This document shows positions 16,577-25,346 of a stretch of DNA of 64,000 nucleotides, piece by piece. Below the pieces are notes generated by a model, which saw only the letters and a program-made list of their open reading frames with translations, was not told the origin of the DNA and ran no database searches. The stretch lies in contig NZ_CP017146.1 of NCBI RefSeq assembly GCF_009930795.1, forward strand, positions 2,542,001 through 2,606,000, written 5' to 3'. The position numbers and the translations under genes were made by a program. How positions within the stretch are numbered: position 1 is the first letter of the stretch; every line of letters starts with the position of its first letter. This stretch comes from Marisediminicola antarctica. Its GTDB lineage: Bacteria > Actinomycetota > Actinomycetes > Actinomycetales > Microbacteriaceae.

Positions 16577-19317
16577 GGCTGGCGCATCGGCCCGCCCGAG
16601 AGCACCACGGTGGCCCAAGCGGCAAGCCGTGTGCGGTCGATCTTGGAATTGTGCCGGATGTCGGTGGGAAGCTTCGGCACGACGAGCACGGCCGCGAGCG
16701 GGAGGACCGCGGCCAGGCGCACGGCCGCCGCGAGTTCGGCCGGGGCGAGCGAGACCCGTCGGGATCCGGCGATAGTCTCGACGATCGCAACGAGCTGCTG
16801 CGTGCCGCGCGGGCCGATCCCGACGATCGCGGCGCGCGAGACGGGCGCGATGCCCTCGATGCGCTGCTCGGTGGCGACGGGGGTCACGACACCGCTCGCG
16901 GTCACGACAACATGCGGCAGGCGCCCCTCGACCCACAACCGGCCGGCGTCGTCAAGGTGCCCGACGTCGCCGGTACGGTGCCACCGCTCGCCCGGCTCGG
17001 TGCCGAGCCGCGAGGCGCGGTCGGTGATCCACAGCCGGTCGTAGCCGTTCTTGATGTGTGGCGCCGATACGACGATCTCGCCCGTAACGTTCGGCTGCAG
17101 TGAGGGTTCCCCGGTCGGGACGCCGAGGCTGTTGATCGCGCTGATCCGCACCACGGTCGTCGCCGTCGGCGTTCCGACGCACACTCCCCCGGCGTCCGCC
17201 TCGCCGCGGCCGGCAGAATCGCGGACGGCGTGCCGGATGCCGTCCAGAGTGGTGTCGGTCAGCAGAAGGCCCTCAGTCATGCCGTACGGGGTATGTGCGA
17301 CCGCGCCCGGCATGAGCCGTGCCGCGGCGGCGAGCAGCGGTTCGGACACGGGGGCGCCGGCGGACAGGAACTCGTGTACCTCCGCAAGGCTGGCACGGTG
17401 CGCCGGGGTGAGGTCGGATTCCGTCGCGACGACGTTCGCGATCGCGGCGGGCGAGAGGAAGACGACGGTTCCGTCGACCGCGGCGACGGCGTCGGCGACC
17501 GCTGTCGCGGTGAGCGTGCCCGGGGACGTGACGTCCATGTCGGGGGTGGCCGAGCGCGCGCCGAGGGCAGGGCCAAGCAGGGCGAAGGGTGCGAATCCGG
17601 CGACGAGGCCCGTTCCCGGGCCGACGCCGTACTGGCCGGCGAGGGCGAAGCGGATTCCGGAAAGCTGGGCATGCGTGTAGACGACGCCCTTCGCCGGGCC
17701 GGTCGACCCCGACGTGAACAGCACCGCAGCGACATCGTCCGAGCCCGGTTCCGGCGGCAGGCCAGCGCCGGCGGCGAGCGACGCCGCTCCGATCTCGACG
17801 AGGTCGGCCAGGCAGTGGGTGACGCCGAGCGCGCGGCCCGCGGGGCCGGGAAGCCGCGTCGTCGAGATGCGCCGCCCCGGCCAGCCGAGGGCGAGTGCGG
17901 CGGTGAGCCCCTTGGACTGTCCAATGACGTGGTCGGGTCTCGCCCCGCGCACGGCACGGGTCAGCCCGCGCAGGCCGAGACCGGCATCCGCGACGACGAC
18001 GATCGCGCCGATGCGCACGCACGCGTAGAGCACGGCGGTGAGGTCGGCCCCGGGTGGAACCAGCAGTGAGACGCGGTCGCCGCGTCGCACCCCGGTGCGG
18101 TCGAGGCCGGCGGCGAGCTCCCGAACCCGGCGGGAGAGCAGCCGCCAGCTGACCACTCGTGGGCCCGACTTCTGAGCGGCGCCCGACATTGCCGACCCGC
18201 CCGGCGCCATCTCCACGAGCGCGGTGTCGTCGCTGTCTCGCAGCTCGTCGAGGTAGTGCCAGAGAGGCTGGTAGTGATCATCCCGGCCGGGCCGGGCGGG
18301 AGCTGCGCGATCGGAGCTCTGGTCGCCCAGCCAGGCCAGCGCGGCGGGCGCATAGTCTGCGTCCTCGGCGATGAGGTGGCCGGCCCCCTCGAAGCGGTGG
18401 ACGTCGCTGCGCGGCATGCGCTCGAGGAGGTCGTCGAGGTAGCGGTCGCCGAAGATCGGGTCGCGGGGGCCCCAGAGCAGGAGGCTCGGTACGCCGAGGG
18501 TGCGGATTCCACTGGCGATTCGGTCGAGTTCGGCGAAGCTCTCGTGGGCCGCGTCGGCCGGGATGTCGGCGACGAATCCGCCGATCCCGCCCCGCAGCTC
18601 AGCGTGCCGGTAGGGGGCGCGGTAGCCGGCCTTGACGGCTGCCGAGAGGGGCGGATGCGCGAGCGCAAGGGTCGTCTCGAGGAACGCGGGCGTCGACACG
18701 GTCGCGCGGCCCAGGATCGAGCGTCGCAGGGCCAGGCGCAGCGGCGCCGGGATCGGCTCGTCCTCTCTCTGGTGCACGGCGGTGTTCAGCAGCATGACCC
18801 CCGCGAGCTGTTCGGGGTGGTCGACGGCCCATCCGAGCGAGACCACTCCGCCCCAGTCGTGGCCGAAGGTGACGACCGGGCCATCTAATTCGAGCGCGCG
18901 GGTGAGATCGCCGAGGTCGCGCACGCGGCGCTCGAGGGTGCGTACGGTTCCCGTGCGCTCGGAGAAGCCCATCTCGAGCTGGTCGACGGCAACGACGCGC
19001 CACGCCGCGTCACCGCGGGCCGCGGCATCCGTCGCGTCGGCGACAAACGCCCGCCACAGGTACGACCAGGTCGGGTTGCCATGAACGCAGAGCACGGTGC
19101 CGATGGGCTCGACTCCGAGCTCGGCGAGCTGCGCCGCGTTGTCCAGCAGGTGCCACGTGCGGGACGCACCAGGTATGCCCGTGCGGGACGCACCAGGTAT
19201 GCCCGACTCGGAAACCTCGACGAGTCGGGAGAAGCCGGGGCGAAGCCCGTCGAGGTCGGCCGGCGGCAGCGATGCCCCGGCAGCGACCGTTGCGGCCGGC
19301 GGCATCCTGAACCTCAC
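16573..19317 (-). CDS. oleBC: OleBC fusion: beta-lactone decarboxylase and beta-lactone synthetase
   Basis: A 914-residue fusion. Residues about 1-310 are an alpha/beta-hydrolase of the haloalkane dehalogenase-like OleB type (VLCVHGNPTWSYLW; nucleophile motif TFGHDWGG; late His in EGAGHLIAED). Residues about 325-914 are an ANL ligase of OleC type (VLFTSGSTGPAKGVVYTH, GMTEGLLLTD, RTGDVGHLDDAGRLWVEGR). OleC closes the OleD product to a cis-beta-lactone using ATP; OleB removes CO2 to give the cis-olefin. Such fusions are known in Micrococcus and relatives. The GTG start overlaps the oleA stop (GTGA). An in-frame 8-residue duplication (GIPGASRT twice) lies near residue 40. Confidence 0.92.
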   Translation of the reverse strand: MRFRMPPAATVAAGASLPPADLDGLRPGFSRLVEVSESGIPGASRTGIPGASRTWHLLDNAAQLAELGVEPIGTVLCVHGNPTWSYLWRAFVADATDAAARGDAAWRVVAVDQLEMGFSERTGTVRTLERRVRDLGDLTRALELDGPVVTFGHDWGGVVSLGWAVDHPEQLAGVMLLNTAVHQREDEPIPAPLRLALRRSILGRATVSTPAFLETTLALAHPPLSAAVKAGYRAPYRHAELRGGIGGFVADIPADAAHESFAELDRIASGIRTLGVPSLLLWGPRDPIFGDRYLDDLLERMPRSDVHRFEGAGHLIAEDADYAPAALAWLGDQSSDRAAPARPGRDDHYQPLWHYLDELRDSDDTALVEMAPGGSAMSGAAQKSGPRVVSWRLLSRRVRELAAGLDRTGVRRGDRVSLLVPPGADLTAVLYACVRIGAIVVVADAGLGLRGLTRAVRGARPDHVIGQSKGLTAALALGWPGRRISTTRLPGPAGRALGVTHCLADLVEIGAASLAAGAGLPPEPGSDDVAAVLFTSGSTGPAKGVVYTHAQLSGIRFALAGQYGVGPGTGLVAGFAPFALLGPALGARSATPDMDVTSPGTLTATAVADAVAAVDGTVVFLSPAAIANVVATESDLTPAHRASLAEVHEFLSAGAPVSEPLLAAAARLMPGAVAHTPYGMTEGLLLTDTTLDGIRHAVRDSAGRGEADAGGVCVGTPTATTVVRISAINSLGVPTGEPSLQPNVTGEIVVSAPHIKNGYDRLWITDRASRLGTEPGERWHRTGDVGHLDDAGRLWVEGRLPHVVVTASGVVTPVATEQRIEGIAPVSRAAIVGIGPRGTQQLVAIVETIAGSRRVSLAPAELAAAVRLAAVLPLAAVLVVPKLPTDIRHNSKIDRTRLAAWATVVLSGGPMRQP
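19157..19204. repeat. 24-bp perfect tandem duplication in oleB part
   Basis: Unit GTGCGGGACGCACCAGGTAT followed by GCCC occurs twice without change, giving an in-frame repeat of 8 residues (GIPGASRT) between the N-terminal strand region and the hydrolase core. Confidence 0.9.
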
Positions 19318-20336
19318 CAGGCGAGTTCCATCATCGCGGTGTTGAGCCCGGAGCCGACGCCCATGAGGAGCACCCGGTCGCCGCGCTCGAGCTTCGAGGA
19401 CTCCTCGGCGAGCGTGATCGGGATCGACGCGGGGCCGACGTTGCCGAACCTGGGGTAGGTCAGTGGCACGCGCGCGCGATCCATGCCGGTCGCCTTGATG
19501 ATTGAGTCGGTGTGCACGTCGGAGACCTGGTGGATGATGTACCGGTCCATGCTCGTCCAATTCCAATCGCGCTGGGCCTCTTTCCAGGCCGAGAAGACCA
19601 GGTCCAGGCCACCCTTGAGCAGCGCCTTGGCGTTCGTGAACATGCCGTCGACGCTGCCGACGCAGAGATCGTTGAACTCGGTCGCGGCCCTCGTGACGCC
19701 GCCGAGCAGGCGGTGACCCTCCGGGTGCGCGTCGGCCGGGCCGAGAACGGCCGCAGCAGCACCGGAGCCAAGGGTGAGGCTCGCGAATTCGCTCATGAAA
19801 TCGCTGCGGGCGAGATCTGAGTTGATGAGCCGTTCGATGGTGTTGGTCTGAATCTCGTCGGCATCCTCACCGTCGATGACGATCGCGTACTTGATCTGGC
19901 CGGAGTCGATGAGTCCTGCGGCGAGGCTCATCCCATTCACGAAACCCAGGCAGGCGTTGGCGATATCGAAGTTGATCGCCGACGACGGCAGCCCGAGGCC
20001 GTGGTGGATGCGCACGGCGACCGAGGGCTCAAGGTGCTTGCGGGTCACCGAGGTATTGATGAGCAGGCCCACCTGGCTCGGATCGATTCCCGCCTCGCTG
20101 AGCGCTCGCTTTCCCGCCGAGATCGCCTCATCGTCGAACCGCTGGCCTTCATTCCAGTTGCGGCGTTCGTGAACACCGGCGACTCGCTGTAGCAGTCCCC
20201 GGGGCAGGCGCAGCCGCTTGAGCGCTGGCGCCAGGCGGGCGTCGATATCCTCCGACGTCGTGATTCGTGGGGCGATCCTGCTTGCCACCGACAGCAGCGC
20301 CACGTTCCGATGCGTCGTGGTTGCGTTTCCGTCCAA
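19314..20336 (-). CDS. oleA: OleA: thiolase-like fatty acyl-CoA head-to-head condensing enzyme
   Basis: A 340-residue thiolase-superfamily (KAS III-like) enzyme. Cys129 sits in NACLGFVNGM, the His in YIIHQVSDVH and the Asn in RFGNVGPASIP, forming the Cys-His-Asn triad of this fold. OleA joins two fatty acyl-CoAs to a 2-alkyl-3-keto acid, the first step to long-chain internal olefins. The assignment over FabH rests on the adjacent oleBC and oleD genes. The start is TTG (20336) with AGGGAG at 6-nt spacing. It is the first gene of the operon and diverges from the epimerase gene across 140 bp that hold the promoter. Confidence 0.9.
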   Translation of the reverse strand: MDGNATTTHRNVALLSVASRIAPRITTSEDIDARLAPALKRLRLPRGLLQRVAGVHERRNWNEGQRFDDEAISAGKRALSEAGIDPSQVGLLINTSVTRKHLEPSVAVRIHHGLGLPSSAINFDIANACLGFVNGMSLAAGLIDSGQIKYAIVIDGEDADEIQTNTIERLINSDLARSDFMSEFASLTLGSGAAAAVLGPADAHPEGHRLLGGVTRAATEFNDLCVGSVDGMFTNAKALLKGGLDLVFSAWKEAQRDWNWTSMDRYIIHQVSDVHTDSIIKATGMDRARVPLTYPRFGNVGPASIPITLAEESSKLERGDRVLLMGVGSGLNTAMMELAW

Positions 20337-20476
20337 CGGGTCTCCCTATCGCCTTGCAGGCGGACGCGATCAAACGCCCAGTTTATAAGTCTGCCCCACA
20401 CTCGCTGATCATTCCCGCCACACGCCTAACGATGCCCCCTTTCGCGCGCCGCCTCCCAGCTGGAATAGTGGGCGAG

Positions 20477-21166
20477 ATGATGCACGGATACTCGGCGGCC
20501 CAGATCCGTGACGCGGAGGCCCCGCACCTTCTGGCGGGCGAACCGCTGATGGCCCTGGCCGCGCACGGCCTCGCCCAGGAGATCCGTTCGGTGCTGCGAT
20601 CCCGGCCGGAACCCCGCCCACAGGCCCGGGTCGTCCTACTCGTGGGGTCCGGCAACAACGGCGGCGATGCCCTCTTCGCGGGGGCTGAGCTCGCGGCCGA
20701 GGGAGTCGAGGTGGCGATCGTGCCGACCGCGGACTCCGTCCACCGCGACGGACTCGCTGCGGCGCTCGCGGCGGGGGCGGTGCTTCAGCACGTCGTCGAA
20801 ATCGAGAGTGCCATGGCAGTGGTCACGGGGGCCGACGTGGTCGTCGACGGCATCCTCGGCACCGGCGCAGCCGCGAGCCCCGCCCTGCGCGGCCCCGCGC
20901 GCACCATCGTCGAGGCCATCCTGCCGATCGTGCTCGCCCCGCGGGGACCCGCGGTCGTGGCCGTCGACCTGCCGAGCGGAATCAACCCTGACGACGGCAC
21001 CGTGCCCGATCCTCTCGTGCTGCCCGCCGATGTGACCGTGACATTCGGTGGCTGCAAGGCGGGCCTGCTGCTCGAACCGGCGAGCGGCCTGGCCGGGTCG
21101 GTGCGCCTCGTCGACATCGGGCTCGGCCCCGATCTCACCCGGATGGAGCCGCTTGTGCGACAGTAG
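20477..21166 (+). CDS. nnrE: NAD(P)H-hydrate epimerase (YjeF N-terminal domain)
   Basis: A 229-residue protein consisting only of the YjeF_N domain: SAAQIRDAE near the start, the phosphate loop VGSGNNGGDALFAG, ILGTGA, and the metal/substrate region VAVDLPSGINPDDG. It interconverts R and S forms of hydrated NAD(P)H for repair; the partner dehydratase domain is not in this protein or in the window. The ATG at 20477 was chosen; it is followed at once by a second ATG. Upstream in-frame codons are poor in family features. Confidence 0.85.
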   Translation: MMHGYSAAQIRDAEAPHLLAGEPLMALAAHGLAQEIRSVLRSRPEPRPQARVVLLVGSGNNGGDALFAGAELAAEGVEVAIVPTADSVHRDGLAAALAAGAVLQHVVEIESAMAVVTGADVVVDGILGTGAAASPALRGPARTIVEAILPIVLAPRGPAVVAVDLPSGINPDDGTVPDPLVLPADVTVTFGGCKAGLLLEPASGLAGSVRLVDIGLGPDLTRMEPLVRQ

Positions 21167-21168
21167 CC

Positions 21169-21417
21169 TCACTGCAGCGACGAGGTGAGCCGCGCCAGGT
21201 TGCCCCACACCTTCTGCCGCACCGGACGGTTGAGCCAAGCGTCGAACACGAGCGGCACCCTGTTCGCCCGGTAGTCGTCTTCGACGAGACGCATTCTGTC
21301 GACGAAATCCCGGCCGTGCACGAGCACCGAGACTTCCATGTTGATGCTGAAGGAGCGCACGTCCATGTTGCTCGATCCGATCACCGCCACGTCGTCGTCG
21401 TTCTCGAAGCTCGGGCC
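21169..21417 (-). pseudogene. 3' remnant of a cardiolipin synthase (PLD family)
   Basis: About 80 residues match the extreme C-terminus of actinobacterial cardiolipin synthases: VAVIGSSNMDVRSF (second half of an HKD motif, the GSxNxD part), EVSVLVHGRDFVDRM, a WLNRPVRQKVW tail and ARLTSSLQ. The HxK half and the other 400 residues are absent. The fragment has no ribosome binding site and lies directly behind the stop of the spermidine-synthase-like gene in the same frame. It is interpreted as a deletion remnant. Confidence 0.75.
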
Positions 21418-21453
21418 GCTCGGCGCCGGAGCGACGGGGAAATCGCGACGGCG

Positions 21454-22158
21454 CTACCGTGGCGCGGTGGCGACGTACACGCTGTTGGCCGACGATCCGC
21501 CCGTGAGCGGGTTGGGGAAGGTGACCACATGCGATGCGCACGACGCGAACACGCCGGAGAGAACAGCTTCGAATTCGACGTCCGGCGGGTCGTCGGACCA
21601 CAGCGCGAAGGCGCCTCCCGGGGCGAGGTGGCGCGCGACGCGGCGCAGCCCGTCGGCCGTGTAGAAGTCGGAATGGGTAGAGCTGAGGAGGTGGCGGGGC
21701 GAGTGGTCGATGTCGACGAGGATCGCGTCGTATCGCCGGTCCGGCTCCGGGACGGCCCGCATTCGTGCGAAGAAGTCGTCGTGCACCAGAGAGGTCCGCG
21801 CGTCGCCGACGAGCTCGCCCGATACCGGGAGCAGGCCGCGCTGGTGCCAGTCGATCACGGGATCCAGCGCCTCGACCACGACGACGGAGGCGACGCGGGT
21901 GTCCTCGAGCGCCGCACGCGCCGTGTAGCCGAGACCGAGACCGCCGACCATCACCCGCAGATTCTCGCCGTCGACCGCTGCGAGCCCGAGAGTCGCGAGT
22001 TCGATCTCGGCGACCGTGAACAGGCTCGACATGAGAAACTCATCGCCGAGCTTCACCTCGAAGACATCGGTTTCAAGCACCGGATCGCGGCGGCGGCGCA
22101 GGCTGATCTCGCCCATCGGCGTCTGCTGCCATGCCAGCTCGGCGAATCGTGCGCTCAT
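21454..22158 (-). CDS. Spermidine synthase-like SAM-dependent protein
   Basis: A 234-residue Rossmann protein of the polyamine-synthase-like methyltransferase fold: MVGGLGLGYTARAAL (cofactor loop), VVVVEALDPVIDWH (acidic strand), YDAILVDIDHSP and GGAFALWSDDPPD. Proteins of this kind in actinobacteria are annotated as spermidine synthase-like, but the aminopropyltransferase activity is not shown. The ATG at 22158 was preferred over an upstream TTG. The gene may have lost its former downstream neighbour, of which the cardiolipin synthase remnant is left. Confidence 0.7.
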   Translation of the reverse strand: MSARFAELAWQQTPMGEISLRRRRDPVLETDVFEVKLGDEFLMSSLFTVAEIELATLGLAAVDGENLRVMVGGLGLGYTARAALEDTRVASVVVVEALDPVIDWHQRGLLPVSGELVGDARTSLVHDDFFARMRAVPEPDRRYDAILVDIDHSPRHLLSSTHSDFYTADGLRRVARHLAPGGAFALWSDDPPDVEFEAVLSGVFASCASHVVTFPNPLTGGSSANSVYVATAPR

Positions 22159-22240
22159 AGTCTGCCCCGGCCTCTCCCGCTCTGCTGTCAACCTACCAGC
22201 GGCGCGACACCGTTCAGGGGTGGCCCGGCGGTCGCTCAGC

Positions 22241-22280
22241 GCCCTATCGCCCTATCGCCCTATCGCCCTGTCGCCCTGAC
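22241..22280. repeat. 8-bp tandem repeat carrying the malQ stop codon
   Basis: Five units of GCCCTATC (the last two GCCCTGTC and GCCCTGAC) span the 3' end of malQ. On the minus strand every perfect unit contains TAG in one of three frames; the malQ stop (22260-22262) is in the third unit. Because 8 is not a multiple of three, unit gain or loss would change the C-terminal residues. Confidence 0.85.
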
Positions 22281-24422
22281 CAGCGAGGCGAACCTGGCGT
22301 TGGTCGGCAGGTCGTCGATCAGCACAGCGACGCCGTCCTGATCGGCGAGTGGCACCCGCCAGTTGGGGTACTCGTCGACCGTGCCCGGCTGATTCTGCGT
22401 GCGCCGCTCGCCGACGGCATCGACCAGGGCGACACCGAGCAGCGACGACGGGGTCAGCGCGGTGAAGGCATAGAGCGCCTCGACCGTTGCCTGCACCGAC
22501 GGCTGCACCGACGGCTGCACCGACGGCTGCACCGACGGCTGCCCCGGCTGCTCGAGCAGGCCCCTCTCTCGGACGAGTTCGAGCACGGACTCCTGCTCCG
22601 CGGCGTCGGCCCGCCTCTCTTCTTCCACCGGGCGACCCAGCAGACCGAGCGACTCCCGCAGCGACACATGATCGCCGGCGAGGAACCCTGCTGTTGGCGG
22701 CAGATCGTGGGTGTTCACGCTCGTCAGGCAGTCCCGGCGATACGCCTCCGGGGCGACGGGCACCCCGTCGATGCGCTCGAACCACAGGATCGAGGTGCCG
22801 AGGATCCCCCGCTCGGCCAGGTACACGCGCACCCACGGTTCGAACACGCCGAGATCCTCCCCGACGACCGTCGCCCCGGCGAGCTGCGCCTCGAGCGCAA
22901 GGATCCCGATCAGCGCCTCGTGGTCGTACTTCACATACACGCCCTCGCCGGCGCCCGCGCCGGCCGGGATCCACCAGAGGCGGAAGAGTCCGAGCACGTG
23001 GTCGACCCGGATGCCGCCGGCATGGCGCAGGATGCTTCGGAGCATGTCGCGGTACGCGGCGTAGCCGGTCTCCGCGAGCCGGGCGGGATGCCACGGCGGC
23101 TGTAGCCAGTTCTGGCCCTGGGAGTTGAACATGTCGGGTGGGGCGCCCACGGTCACTCCCTGCGCGAGCACGTGCGCGAGCGTCCAGGCATCCGATCCGT
23201 GGTCGTGCACCCCGACCGCGAGGTCGTGCACGATGCCGATGCCCATTCCCGCGTCGGTCGCCGCCCGCTGCGCCGCCCCCAGCTGCTGGTCGCACAGCCA
23301 CTGGAGCCAGCAGTGGAAGTCGATCCTGTCGGCGAGGCCGGCACGCCGCTCCGACGCGAGGAGACCATGGGGGCCGCGCGGCTCGATCGCCCATTCAGGG
23401 GCGTCCGACGGCAGCTGCTCTGCGAGCGCGCACCAGAGCGCGAAGTCCTCGAGGCCCTGCCCCTGGGTCTGCCGGAAGGCGGCGAACTGGTGGGCGCGGG
23501 CCGGGGAGGGCCGCACCGCATAGACGGCCTCGAGGGCGGCGAGCTTCGCGGCGTAGGTGCTGTCGCGGTCCAGCACGTCGGCATCGAGATTTGCCGGATG
23601 GCGCTGGGCTGCGAGTCCCTCGACAACGGTGCGCGACTGGTGGTCGAGGTAGGCGTACTCGGCTACATCCTCGACCCGGATGTAGAGCGGATGGAAGAAC
23701 CGCCGGCTCGCCGGCAGATACGGCGACGGCTCGACGGGGGGCTTCGGCTCCGACGCGTGCAGCGGGTTCACGAGCACGAAGTCGGCGCCGTACTGGGCGC
23801 CGGAGAGCGACGCGAGATCGGCCAGGTCGGCATAGTCGCCGATCCCCCACGAGCGCGACGACCGCACCGAGTAGAGCTGCGCCATCAGGCCCCAGCCGGA
23901 GCCGGCCGGGGAGGGGGGCGCACTGGTGAGCCGCCCCGGCGTGACCACAAGGGAGCACTGTGCCGTGCGCCCCCCGATCTCGGCGTGCAGCGTGTGCCAG
24001 CCGAGGGGAAGGTGCGTCGGCACCGCGAACGCCGTCTTCGCGGTGCGCACGCCGTCGACGACGCGTACTTCGCGCGCACCGTCCCGCTCAGGCACCTCGT
24101 GCCGTGAGCCGTCCTCGGCGATGATCCAGACGGCGACGAGTGAGCCGTGGGCCGCGTGCACCGGCACGTCTGACTCCGTCGCCTCGCGCACGACGACAAC
24201 GGGTGGGAGCAGGCGCCGCCACGGCGCAAGCTCGAGCTCAGCGCGGGAGCGGCGCACCTCGTCGGCGGTCCCGGCCACGACGCCGAGCGCCGAGAGCACC
24301 GCGCGCAGCGCGTCGACGGGCACGCGGTCGCGGGCACCGCCCCAGAACGACGTGTCAACCCCGGCGGCTTCCGCCAGCTCCACGAGCTCGTCGAGCAATT
24401 CCTCGGTCTGATCTGGCGCCAT
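22260..24422 (-). CDS. malQ: 4-alpha-glucanotransferase (GH77)
   Basis: A 720-residue GH77 enzyme that moves alpha-1,4-glucan segments in maltodextrin/glycogen metabolism. An N-terminal beta-rich extension (about residues 1-170), typical of long actinobacterial MalQ, is followed by the catalytic barrel: LYSVRSSRSWGIGDYADL, GIGIVHDLAVGVHDHGSDAW (the second strand Asp nucleophile region), GIRVDHVLGLFRLWWIP, GEDLGVFEPWV (Glu) and SVNTHDLPPTAGF (HD). Near the C-terminus a QPSV tetrapeptide is repeated four times from a 12-bp tandem repeat. No other glycogen genes adjoin. Confidence 0.92.
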   Translation of the reverse strand: MAPDQTEELLDELVELAEAAGVDTSFWGGARDRVPVDALRAVLSALGVVAGTADEVRRSRAELELAPWRRLLPPVVVVREATESDVPVHAAHGSLVAVWIIAEDGSRHEVPERDGAREVRVVDGVRTAKTAFAVPTHLPLGWHTLHAEIGGRTAQCSLVVTPGRLTSAPPSPAGSGWGLMAQLYSVRSSRSWGIGDYADLADLASLSGAQYGADFVLVNPLHASEPKPPVEPSPYLPASRRFFHPLYIRVEDVAEYAYLDHQSRTVVEGLAAQRHPANLDADVLDRDSTYAAKLAALEAVYAVRPSPARAHQFAAFRQTQGQGLEDFALWCALAEQLPSDAPEWAIEPRGPHGLLASERRAGLADRIDFHCWLQWLCDQQLGAAQRAATDAGMGIGIVHDLAVGVHDHGSDAWTLAHVLAQGVTVGAPPDMFNSQGQNWLQPPWHPARLAETGYAAYRDMLRSILRHAGGIRVDHVLGLFRLWWIPAGAGAGEGVYVKYDHEALIGILALEAQLAGATVVGEDLGVFEPWVRVYLAERGILGTSILWFERIDGVPVAPEAYRRDCLTSVNTHDLPPTAGFLAGDHVSLRESLGLLGRPVEEERRADAAEQESVLELVRERGLLEQPGQPSVQPSVQPSVQPSVQATVEALYAFTALTPSSLLGVALVDAVGERRTQNQPGTVDEYPNWRVPLADQDGVAVLIDDLPTNARFASLVRATGR
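22491..22538. repeat. 12-bp tandem repeat (4 units) near the malQ C-terminus
   Basis: Four exact copies of CTGCACCGACGG give a QPSV peptide repeat about 80 residues before the MalQ C-terminus, a position normally occupied by a non-repetitive surface loop. Confidence 0.9.
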
Positions 24423-24563
24423 CGCCCCACTCTATTGGCGCACTGCAACCGCGATCGTCGGCTTCCGCACTGCTGGATTTGGGCCACCACGGTGGACAAC
24501 ATGCGGTAGTATTTGCGCACTGTCCCAGTCTCCGGCAGAAAAATTGCAGGAGAGGACTCCGTA

Positions 24564-24614
24564 ATGCACCCTTCGCCCCCGCCGAATATCGGTGTTCCGT
24601 GTCGGTGGTCGTGA
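24564..24614 (+). CDS. Short leader ORF (16 codons) upstream of GAF-ANTAR gene
   Basis: The ATG at 24564 has GCAGGAGAGGA upstream, a much better ribosome site than any start of the following gene. It encodes MHPSPPPNIGVPCRWS and stops at a TGA that overlaps the next ATG by one nucleotide (TGATG). This layout suggests translational coupling, and the Pro-Pro-Pro run could slow ribosomes. It is not known to be conserved; it may instead mark a wrongly framed N-terminus of the GAF protein. Confidence 0.4.
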   Translation: MHPSPPPNIGVPCRWS

Positions 24615-25303
24615 TGCCCGCACGAACCGGGAAATCTGCTGGCCTTTCAGCCCCCGGCAGTGCCTTCGATATGCTGGTTCCCTTCCTCACGGCACTGCCG
24701 ATCACGGGTGCGTTCATCTCCGTATCCGACGCCTCAGGACGCCAGTCGAGTCTCTGCTCGAGCGACCCCGTCGCCGCCCGCCTCGACGAGCTGCAGTTTG
24801 AGCTCGGGGAGGGACCGCAGCGGGAGGCCACGCGCACGGGCGCTGTTGTGCTGATCGACGATGTCGCCGAGTCGTCGCACGCGCGCTGGCCCGTCTTCGG
24901 GATGGCCCTGCGCGAGCTCGACGTTGCGGCACTGTTCGCGATCCCACTCGTTCTGGGCGCCGTCACCGTCGGGGCGGTGGGCCTCTACCGCAGCATCCCC
25001 GGAAGCCTCACCGACCAGGAGCTGGCGACGGCGACCGCGGCGGCCTCCGCGATCGCGAGCGTCGCGGTCCGGCATGCTCTCGCTGCGGCGGGCGAGCACG
25101 GGGCGCCGGAATCGTCGGCAGCCCCCGCGATGAGGCGCGAGATTCACCAGGCAACCGGGATGATCGTGGTCCAGCTCGAGACAACCGCCACGATCGCCTA
25201 CTCCCGCCTGTTCGCCCACGCCTTCGGGAGCGAGCGCAGCGTGCACGATGTCGCCCACGACGTCGTGTCCCGCCAGCTGAACTTCGAAACACTTCCGGAA
25301 TGA
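24614..25303 (+). CDS. GAF-ANTAR regulatory protein
   Basis: A 229-residue protein with a GAF sensor domain (about residues 20-160; FELGEGPQREATRTGAVVLI) and a C-terminal ANTAR RNA-binding domain (about 172-229; MRREIHQATGMIVVQLETT, AYSRLFAHAFGSERSV). ANTAR proteins act as antiterminators by binding two-hexaloop RNA motifs. The GAF ligand is unknown. The start is taken at ATG 24614, directly overlapping the leader ORF stop. A second GAF-ANTAR gene follows after 43 bp, so the two are probably co-transcribed paralogues. Confidence 0.82.
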   Translation: MPARTGKSAGLSAPGSAFDMLVPFLTALPITGAFISVSDASGRQSSLCSSDPVAARLDELQFELGEGPQREATRTGAVVLIDDVAESSHARWPVFGMALRELDVAALFAIPLVLGAVTVGAVGLYRSIPGSLTDQELATATAAASAIASVAVRHALAAAGEHGAPESSAAPAMRREIHQATGMIVVQLETTATIAYSRLFAHAFGSERSVHDVAHDVVSRQLNFETLPE

Positions 25304-25346
25304 CTGTCCACTACCGCACACCGTGCACCAGAAGAAAGAGCAAGAG

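Noticed and set aside
22491-22538. The 12-bp malQ repeat as a CRISPR-like or regulatory array
   Set aside because: Units are directly adjacent without spacers and in frame within the gene, so it is a coding tandem repeat.
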